A DNA stretch of 64,000 bases from Edaphochlamys debaryana (lineage: Eukaryota > Chlorophyta > Chlorophyceae > Chlamydomonadales). Positions 56,038 through 64,000 of the stretch are shown in pieces. The position numbers and the translations under genes were made by a program. The stretch lies in contig JAEHOE010000088.1 of assembly GCA_016858145.1 (NCBI GenBank), forward strand, positions 496,001 to 560,000, given 5' to 3'. The stretch's first letter is position 1, and the number at the start of each line of letters is the position of its first letter. Under the pieces are notes generated by a model. The model worked only from the letters and a program-made list of their open reading frames with translations, had not been told where the DNA came from and did not search any database.

Positions 56038-59000
56038 ATGGGCCGAGCACGCTCCGCCGCCGCTGCCTCGGCGGCCGCAGCCCTGGTGCTGCTCCTCGCA
56101 GGTGCGTGCGGCAGCGCCCGGCGCGCTCCTGCCGCCTGCGGATGACTAGGGTGCTGCCGGGCATTTGGCATTGGGCAGTGGGCACCGGGCGAGAGCCACA
56201 GCAGGAGAGGAGGTGCTTGACGGCTGCGGGGCGGAGGGAGGGACCCGGGGGCGGGGCCCGAGGAGGCGCGGGCCCACCTCGGAGACACGCCGGGGGCGGC
56301 GCCCGCCCCGTCCGCCGCGCCAGGACTCGCCCAAGGGAGCCTTCGCCGGACCCCGGTGCCGTGCGGGTGGACGTGCCTGGGAGTGGCGTACGGCGGCGCT
56401 GTGTGGAAGCGGTGGAAGGCTCTGGAAGGCTGCGGAAGCTGGTCCGGGGCTGACGGGGCTCGCCAGGCGTCCGCCGGCATGCTTTCCCCCCGCATGCGAC
56501 CCACCCTCCTGTTCTTAACCCCCCCCCTCGCCCTCGCGTCCCCCGCAGTCCTGGCCCCGGCCCCCGCCCGGTCCTCCTCCGTGCTCCTCCGCAACGCCTC
56601 CTCCCTCGCCGCCTTCCCCGGCTTCTGCACCCCGGGGCTGGCGGAGCAGGCGGCCTTCTCGGCAGCCGCCTTCGCAACCGCCAAGAATGACTCGGTGAGG
56701 GGTCGAGAGGGGCGGGTCGAAGGGGAAAGGAGGCGGGGTCAAGAGGCCAGGGTTTCACGGAAGGTGCGAGGTGCAGACTTGACCACCGCCAAGAACGACT
56801 CGATGTGGGTGTGGGTGTGTTTGGCGCAGGCCTCGAAAGGGAAAGGAATGGTGTCTGGGGGTATTAGACCAGCAGCGGCCGCCTTCGCCACGTCCTTTGC
56901 CATTGCCAAGAATGAGTCGGTGAGGGGCCGGCGTGTTAGCGCGTACAGATAGGGATCAGAGCGGTAGACCGGGAGTTAAGGGGACGGACTTGGCTCCAGG
57001 GGTCAAGGGCAGCGGCGGCTTCTGCCACCGCCAAGTAAGGCTCACCCAGAGCGGGCGGGCTGGGGCCGGGGGGTTCAAGGTTCTGTGCGAGGAAGGCACG
57101 GGGTAGCGGTGGCCAGGGACCACGTACAGAAGGGCCAGAAGACGCGGGCCTGCTGCATGGGGCCCCCACTCTCACCCCCCAAAGCCTGCCTTGTCCCTTG
57201 GTCATGAAGCCGATCGAACTCTGGGGGCCTGCGTGCCATAGCTGCCTAACTCGGTGCGTTTGGCCCAGTGGGGCAAAGTTGGTTGCTGAGCGCCAAGCGG
57301 GGATCACCCGGCTCGCCTACAAGCACGGGCGGTGACCCCTTTGCATCAGCGCGGGTCACAACAGGAATCAGGGGATCAAGACCGCTGTGCCCAACTCCTA
57401 AATTGCGCCCCCCACTTTACTTGGCCCCCTCTTCCCTTCCTGCTCCGTCCTGCCCGCCCCCCCTCAGGGTCTGGTCGAAAGGTCCGAGTATGCCCAGGTG
57501 GGGTGCGTGGGCGTTGGCGTGTTTGCGTTTACCGTATGTGAATGGGCTGCTATCTGTGTGGGCTGCTATCTGTGTACCGCATGTGACCTCACTGTGCGTG
57601 AGGTCCGTGCGGTTATGGATCGTCCCTGCTGGGGCGCATGCCTGAGCGTTTGGCCCAAGGTCTGCTGAGGCCGAGGTGAGGTTAGGCAGCCACACGTGAC
57701 GGGTCGGCCAGCTGCCGCCAGGACTCCGGAGGGGAGCTAGTTGACGCCCCCGCCCCCCCCCCTTGCCCTCCCCCCCCAGGCCTACCTGTGCCCCGACGGC
57801 CTGACCCTGTGCTCCGGTCTGGCGGTGCTTGAGGTGGGGGGTGGGGTGGGGGGTGGGGGGGAGGGGCATGGATGGGAGCTTGTAAGGATGGGAGGGCTTG
57901 CATGCCCGTGGCGCCCGCCTCTACCCGTGGCCCTGCGCTAGGGAGGATTGGAAGAAGGGGATAAGGAGGAAGAGGCCTTGATTGCCTGGCCATCTGCGCC
58001 CTTTCCGTTTCCCTCCTGATCCCGATCTGGATCCTGATCCCCAGAGCTACGCCACCATCGAGGCCAACAACTCCCATCTCATCGTCAACGGCAGTACGAA
58101 CGAGTTCCAATCCACGGAGCTGAGGCTGATCCAGGTGGGGGCGAGTGGGCGGCGGGGGGGCATGGGCGGTGGGAAAGGGGGGTGAGGGGGAAGGGGCTGC
58201 CGTGGGTCGGGTCGCCTGAGGGGAAGGAAGGAAGGGAGGGGGAGAGGAGAGGACCCCTGTCCTCAATCTGGGAAGCCAACCGACTCGAACAGATCTCGCA
58301 GATCGCAGTCCATGCATGGGATTGATGAGTCTGTCCCAGGTTTGGGGTGGGGGCTCGGGGTGGGGGGTAGGGTACCTGCATGGGTGCGGGTGGGTGGGTG
58401 TTAAGGGTGCGGGCGAGCGGCGCGGGGGCCGAGCGCGGGAGCCGACGGAAGTGCCAGGGGTTTCGGGAGCGGCGGCGCGTTGGGGGGAGGCGCAGGGGCC
58501 GCGCGGGTGTGCCGTGCCGTGCCGTGCCGTGCCGTGCCGTGCCGTGCCGTGCCGTGCCGTGCCGTGCCGTGCCGTGCCGTGCCGTGCCGTGCCGTGCCGT
58601 GCCGTGCCGTGCCGTGCCGTGCCGTGCCATGGGGCGAGGGGGCGAGGACCATGACACCCACGACGCAGGGCCCGTCACCAACTCCTACACCTGAAGTCTG
58701 CTCTGAACCGCCTGCGAACTGCCACCCGGGACCCGGGACTGCACAGCACAGGGGCATAGGGCACCAGGCGTGTGTTAGCCGACAGCGCTACGCAGGGCCC
58801 CACACAGGGCCCCGTGCACCTGAGGTCCTGCTCTGTGCGTCCTCCGCTACCGCACTGTACTGCACTGTAGTGCACTGTACTGCACTGTAGTGCACTGTAC
58901 TGCACTGCCACCCGGGACTGCACTGCACAGATGACCGGTGCGGTGTGGACACCCGCGGGCTGCCATCGAAGTATGTGGACAAGCTACTGCAGCTGCAGCA

Positions 59001-62000
59001 GCGCTGACACATTGCTGCTGCTGCTGTGGTAGCTTATCCGCGTACTTTGATGGCAGTAGGGCGCCAGGGGTGCATGCACGCGACGCACGTGTGCGTGGTA
59101 CGGCAGCGGTACTGCACGGCACGCGGGAGGGTCAGTGACCCCACACACACACTCCCATCCCCACTCCCCACCCACCCCAGGACAACACCCGCTCCCCCGC
59201 CCCGGCAGCAACTCCTCTCCTCCAAAGGAAACCGCCCCCCCCCCCTTGACTCCCCCCTTACCCCCCCACACACACTCCCCCACCCCCTTACGCATTGGGC
59301 AAGGGGGCGAGGGCTATGGCAGCGCGAGGCAGGGCCCGGCACCAACCCTTGCACCTGAGGTTCTGAGGTTCTAAATATCTGAAGTTCTGCTCTAGTTGCC
59401 TCCGAATCGCCACCAGCGGGCCGCCATCGACTTTGCGGTCAACAACCTACGGCTGCAGCAGCACTGCCGCAGCAGCAGTACTGCTACAGCTGTAGGTTGT
59501 TGACAGAGAACGCTGATGGCGACGGCACGCGGGAAGGTCAGGGATCCCCCCCCCCCAATCCCCCCCAATGGCCCCCCCCCAATCCCTCCCCAGGACAACA
59601 CGCTCTCCCTCACCTTGGGCGGTAACCTGTTTAGCAACCCACGCTTAACCCCTTTATCCCCGCTTACGTCCCGTTCAAAACCCCCCGCCCCGTTACTCCC
59701 CCACCCCACCCCAGAACAACACGCTCTCCCTCACCTCGGGAGGTAACGTGTCCTTCTCGGCCTCCACCATCGCCCTCGGCCCCACCGGCAACTGGCTCGA
59801 CGTGGGCAACGGTACGGCACTCACGCTCAACGGATCCCGCCTCAACGTGTCGGACTGGTTCGGATGGTGAGTCACGCCGTACGATGCTTGGCCGCACGAT
59901 ATCTGGCAGTATGTACAAAGATTACGGCATGTACGACGGATTGCTGTGTGTGAGGGGAGGGGGGTTAGGGGTTTGCGGGGCGTAGGAGCGCTCCCGAGTA
60001 CCCCTCCGACCCCCGTTCGCCCCCCCCCCTCCCCCCTCCCCCCCCCCCCCCCCCCCCCCCTCCCCCCCCCTGTCAGGTCGGTGGAGGATGCCACGGTGGC
60101 GGCGGGGGAGAGTGTGATCGAGATCAAAGATGCAGTCACTTACATAAGCCGATCCGCGCTGGCCCTGGTCAACTCCACGTGGTGAGCGGGTCGGGCAGTT
60201 GGTTGGGTGGGTGGGTGGTTGGTTGGGTGGCCGTTCGGATGGCCAAAACGTGGACAGTTGGTTGCAACCGTTTGGGGTCTACAAGAGACTGGTGTCTCAC
60301 GTGCGCACCTCTTTGTGATCTATCGTGTAGACCGGTGCGTCGGTCCAGGCCTTGACAAGCCCTAACCGGACCGTCGGCGTCCCGTCTCGGCCTCCTGTCC
60401 ACCCCTCCAACCCGCCCCGCACCCGCCCGACTCACAGGTACACCTGCGCCTCCGGCGCTGCCGTACCGGTGCTGTACGAGGGCAAAATCGGGCCCGTCAC
60501 GTGGGTGGATGGGTCCAACATCTACGTGCAGGGTACGCGGGGGCCGGGGGAGGAGGGGAGGGCGGGGGCGAGAGGGATGGGGGGCCCAGGAATGGAGAGG
60601 GGGGAGGGCCGCAGGGTTGAGACCAGGAGAAGCTAGCAAGGAAACTAGGTCAGCTCCATCCTGATCCAAGCCAGCAAGTCCCCCTTGCCCCCATCCACGC
60701 CTCCCCCTCCAGGCTCCCTGATTGTCTTCTCCAACGTCTCGGACGTCCTCCTCACCAACTCCTCCCTCCTCCTGGTCAACAGCACGGTACGCGCCCCTGG
60801 AGGGACTGGGGCTGGACATAGAAGGAGGCACCTCGCTTAGACGGACCTTCTGCGGCCGGCAATGTCACCCGGGGGGCGGGACGGGGCTGACCACGCCTTG
60901 CGGCTTAGCGTTGGAGCCTGCCCCGCCGCAGGCCGTGTCTCGCCGTGACGGCCACCCCGCCCTGCCCCGGATAGACCTGGCCCCCTCCCCCCTGCCCTCT
61001 CCGCCCCTCTCCGGCCCCCTGCGAAAGCTGAACCTCTCGCCTTTCCCCCCTGCCCGCCCCTTCCAAACCCCCTCCCCCCCTCCCCTCCTCCCCCCCCCCC
61101 CGCAGCTCCAGCTCTTCAACAGCTCGCTGCAGCTGTGGGGCACCTCCCTGGCAATGATCAACTCGGGCATCGAGCTGTACGGCGGCAGTACGCTGGCGGT
61201 GAGGCCGTACGTGTACCGCGCACCGCCGTACACACCTGACTGCCTGCCAGTGTTGTTGAGACCCGTCCTCGTCCCAAAACCTACCTGCGCTCTCTCCCCC
61301 TCCAGCTGGGCTGCACTTGCCCTGCTTCCTCACAACACTTCCTTTCACCCCCTCCCCTTCCTCCCTTTCCACCTCCCCCTTTCCCCCTTGCCTCGCCCCT
61401 TTCCCCACCTCCCCCAGTTCTTCTGCAACTCCTCCACCTCAGGCGAGGGCTTCGTGTCCCCCACCTCCTCGGTCACCGCCCCCGCAGCCACACAGCTGGG
61501 CGTGGGCGCCCCCCTGGGCTCCGTGCCGGTGGCCGTCACCCGGGAGGACTTCGGCAGCATCTCCCTGCTGCAGGTGGGCCGGGTGGCCGGGGGTAGAGGG
61601 GCGGGGTCCGGTCTATTCCGGTTTGGGTCCGGGTCCGGTCTTGTCCGGGTTGAGGTCCAGTCTCGTTTGAGGTCTGATCTGGGTCGGGAGCGGGGAAGGG
61701 GAGGGGGCGGTGACGAGGTAGGGCTTTGGAAGCATCTCCCTGCTGCACGTGGAGGAGAGGCCGGGTCTGGTATGGATTGGTATGTTCCAGGTCCGTGTCG
61801 AGGGAGTGTCGACGGGGTTGCGTCGGCACTCGGCAGCACCCGTGCCCTTGCTACGTTGGGGAAGGGATACAGGTCAGCTCGTACGTCAACTGCTTGAAGT
61901 GCGCATCTCGTCATGCCCCCAACCCGCAGGCTCCGATCGCAGCGCCCGCGCCCTCCCCCGCCCCCCTGGAGCCCCCGGTCGCTGAGCCCGAGCCCCCCGT

Positions 62001-62703
62001 GGTGGTGGTCGAGCCCCCCATCTTGGTGGAGCCCCCGGCCGTCACCGAGCCCTCCCCGTCCCCGGCCGAGCCGTCTCCTCCCGAGCCGTCCCCTGCCGAG
62101 CCTTCGCCTGAGCCCTCGCCCTCGCCCGAGCCCTCCCCCGAGCCCTCGCCCGAGCCCTCGCCCGAGCCTTCTCCGTCCCCCGAGCCGTCTCCTCCGCCGT
62201 CTTACCCTCCCTCTTACCCGCCTTCGCCGTCCCCCGAGCCGTCCCCCGAGCCGTCTCCTCCGCCGTCGTACCCCCCCTCTTACCCGCCGTCCCCTTCCCC
62301 CGAGCCGTCTCCTTCCCCTTCCCCCGAGCCGTCCCCGTCGCCCGAGCCTTCTCCGTCCCCCGAGCCCTCCCCTCCTCCGCCGCCCTCCTACCCGCCCTCT
62401 CCTTCACCCTCCCCTTCTCCTCCGCCCTCGCCCTCGCCCTCGCCCTCGCCCTCGCCCTCCCCCGCCGTCATCACCCTGCCCGGCACCGTCACCCTCCCCG
62501 CCCCCGCCGTCGGCCCCGTCAACGCCGTCGGCCCAGTCAACGCCGTCGGCCCGGTCAACGCCGGCCGCCCCGCCGCCGGCAGCGTCACCGTGCCCGCGGT
62601 CGTGACGCTGCCCGCCCCCGCCGCCCCTGCCGCCACCGCCGCCACCGCCGCGCGCCCCGCCAAGGCCGGCGTGCCCCTCAGCAACGCGGTCCCCGGCCGC
62701 TAG
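56038..62703 (+). CDS. Secreted Ser/Pro/Glu-rich wall-type glycoprotein
   Basis: Eleven exons: 56038-56101, 56549-56694, 57781-57834, 58045-58134, 59715-59866, 60077-60181, 60438-60532, 60713-60786, 61106-61198, 61418-61573, 61930-62703. They splice to 1803 nt, 600 aa, all GT-AG and in frame. A signal peptide (MGRARSAAAASAAAALVLLL) leads a 320-residue ectodomain of short strand-like units with many N-x-S/T sequons (NSTW, NGSTN, NNTLSL, NGTALTL, NSSLLLVNST, NSSLQLWG), suggesting a heavily N-glycosylated beta-helix or beta-sheet stack. The last exon begins APIAAPAPSPAP. It runs through a hydroxyproline-type block of SPEPSP and PPSYPPS units, then a tail with three GPVNAV repeats and TLPAPA motifs. 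This fits an extracellular-matrix HRGP. The ectodomain fold is inferred from pattern. Exon-edge echoes occur at exons 2, 5 and 10, and intron 4 (about 1580 nt) is built of tandem units with hairpins. Confidence 0.78.
56662..57035. repeat. Multiple echoes of exon-2 end in the 56-kb glycoprotein gene
   Basis: The exon-2 end and donor (56662-56705, encoding AAFATAKNDS then GTGAGG) recur at about 56781-56805 and, well preserved with its own donor, at about 56874-56930. A last trace is near 57010-57033. Confidence 0.82.
58508..58629. repeat. (GTGCC)n pentamer array
   Basis: About 24 perfect GTGCC units in intron 4 of the glycoprotein gene. Confidence 0.95.
58961..59055. repeat. Long imperfect hairpin in intron 4, copy 1
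   Basis: Arms 58961-58987 and 59029-59055 pair over 27 positions with four differences. Three of those are G-U compatible on the sense strand. The apical part is CAG/CTG-rich and also self-complementary. Confidence 0.75.
59178..59755. repeat. Echoes of the exon-5 acceptor and start
   Basis: The exon-5 acceptor and start (59704-59755; CCCAG then AACAACACGCTC) recur at about 59590-59637 over some 40 bases with few changes, and more weakly at about 59178-59200. Each copy follows a hairpin unit and the sequence CGGCACGCGGGA. Confidence 0.82.
59423..59520. repeat. Long imperfect hairpin in intron 4, copy 2
   Basis: Arms 59423-59450 and 59492-59520 share GCCATC at the base and 13 exactly pairing bases (GTCAACAACCTAC), with a self-complementary CAG/CTG-rich top. 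It sits at the same place in its repeat unit as copy 1. Confidence 0.75.
60038..60060. repeat. C23 homopolymer run before exon 6
   Basis: 23 consecutive C residues in the pyrimidine tract of the acceptor at 60076. Similar in length to the G23 run at 9306-9328. Confidence 0.85.
61550..61752. repeat. Echo of exon-10 end
   Basis: The exon-10 end (61550-61579, encoding FGSISLLQ then GTGGG) recurs at about 61725-61752 in the next intron with a few substitutions. CTGCAG|GTGG has become CTGCACGTGG, which destroys the copied donor. Confidence 0.82.
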
Positions 62704-64000
62704 ATGCCGCCGGCTTTCACTAGCTTCCGCCAGTTTCCGGGGCGGGGGGTTGCTGCACCGTCTGTGGCGTGGGGCGGCGTCTGTCGGCGTTGGTCATGAG
62801 GGCTGTACGGGCCGTAAGTACTGCACGAACCCTCCCGCTATCGCTCCGTTGAGCTACGGTGATGTGAGGATGCGTGGGAGACGGATGAGACGATGAAATG
62901 ATGCGGGGCGCTGGTGGAACGCGTTCGAGTCTGTGCGCGTGAGCGTGTTGGGGGAGGCGGGCATAGCCCCCGAACGGCGCACTAGCAGCAAGGCTATCTA
63001 GCACCACACGGAGCGGTATGCGCGGACGAAGTAGCGTGTTGGGGGTCGCAGTTGCGAGTCGGTTGGGAGGCTCTTGCTCGGTTGCTCGGTAGCTCGGCGT
63101 GAAGGGCTGATGGTTTGAAGGCAGGGGAATGTATCGGTAGGCAATGACAAGTTGACAACACGTGTGTGTGTGACCGGCCTCGGGCATCCCAGAGCGGCCC
63201 ACTGTTGCGGGAGTGTTGGCTGTTGGGGTTCTGCCTTTGCCCTTCTTGGCTTGACATCATCATGCGTGTGACCTCACGGATTGGGTGCGTACCGGTAGTT
63301 GCCGCTGGGGCATGCATGCATTTCGGTTGCAGGGCAGGACTGGTGGCCCGCAGCCTGCTGTTGTGGGCTGTCCGAGGCTGGACGAGGCTTCCGGGGCTGC
63401 TGCCCGGCGGTGCCTGTCCGGGCATGTCCTGATGCAGTTCTGGACCTCGTTGCCGTGCGCGCGTGCATGCTGCATGTCTGCCCTGTTGGGCGCAGGAGAC
63501 GGGCCCTGGTTGTTGCACGGCTTGCCGTTTCGACTGACTCCGCTTGCATGAATGGCTCTGCCCGGTATTTTGTGTGGCACGGGTTCCTCCCCTGCAAGAC
63601 TCACACGCACTGGGCGGCAACCAGTAGCCCCGGGGACGGCCTCGAGCTCAAGGTCTGGGGGCGCTGGGGGTCGATGAGCGGGACCGTGAGGGAGAAAGGC
63701 ACGGAGCATCCACACAGCATGCACCTGGTCGGTCGACCAGCCCGGGTGCGCTAAGCGCGAGAAGAGCAAAGCAAAGCAAGAGCAAAGCAAGGATCATTGA
63801 GGTTCAGGAGCGGTGATGTCCTCACTGCGTGCCGCGCAAAGACCTTCGCCATGCTCCCGACATTCCTCGGCATCCGGAGCCAGGGCTGGAGCAACCCTGC
63901 ACCAACCCCAGCAGAACACATAACCAGTATCCAAGCTAGCTGGAAGTGCAAGTTTTGCTGGTTGCGTGCGTCGAAGTCGAGCGATGATCACAATTTCCGT
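62704..64000. other. 3' flank, no supportable gene
   Basis: Presumed 3' UTR of the glycoprotein gene followed by intergenic DNA. A short AGCAAAGCAA-type repeat lies at about 63763-63791. No TGTAA on the plus strand and no protein-like frame were found. Confidence 0.45.

Noticed and set aside
58316..58654. PCRAV-repeat open frame
   Set aside because: Translation of the (GTGCC)n microsatellite. It lies inside an intron between well-supported exons.

Overview
This window looks like nuclear DNA of a green alga of the Chlamydomonas/volvocine type. The basis is strong GC richness, compact genes with many short introns and GTGAGT/GTGCGT-like donors, two hydroxyproline-rich (HRGP-like) wall proteins, a ciliary gene (CFAP157) and MYND-finger proteins of a type common in these algae. 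No tRNA, rRNA, CRISPR array or complete transposon was recognised. Gene models were built by hand from GT-AG sites, frame continuity and domain continuity. Each complete spliced model below sums to an exact multiple of three, but none has RNA support.

Layout. 1-2.99 kb: non-coding, with a 292-bp tandem duplication. 2.99-5.19 kb (+): two-block proline-rich HRGP with one apparent frameshift. 6.96-8.71 kb (-) and 14.30-16.48 kb (-): two paralogs of an unrecognised LRR-like family. The first is interrupted by a 55-bp perfect palindromic insertion. 10.47-11.75 kb (-): MYND protein with a frameshift at a C11 run and an in-frame TGA. 16.6-17.9 kb (-): multi-exon fragment of a putative secreted protein. 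17.9-20.5 kb: no supportable gene. 20.54-26.39 kb (-): CFAP157, 12 exons, 687 aa. 27.42-29.56 kb (-): class II aldolase/adducin-type protein. 30.59-33.80 kb (-): 953-aa protein with a degenerate C-terminal MYND finger. 35.41-42.52 kb (-): 14-exon, 1043-aa protein kinase with about 650 residues between its DLG and APE motifs. 43.63-51.14 kb (-): 18-exon secreted papain-family protease with a 26/29-kDa-protease/cfaD-like N-terminal domain. 51.91-55.50 kb (+): intronless 1197-codon Gln/Pro/Gly-rich ORF. 56.04-62.70 kb (+): 11-exon secreted Ser/Pro/Glu-rich wall-type glycoprotein, 600 aa.

The genes do not form one pathway. They cover extracellular matrix (two HRGPs and possibly the 17-kb fragment), secreted proteolysis, cilium/basal body, signalling, and lineage-specific zinc-finger and LRR-like families.

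The most unusual cross-gene signal is that splice junctions are repeatedly echoed. In at least four genes (CFAP157, aldolase, kinase, protease) and again in the plus-strand HRGP, a 14-60 nt piece spanning an exon edge and its splice site recurs, partly decayed, 55-320 bp away inside the neighbouring intron. At least eleven cases are listed. They suggest that local tandem duplications across splice junctions are a major source of intron sequence here.
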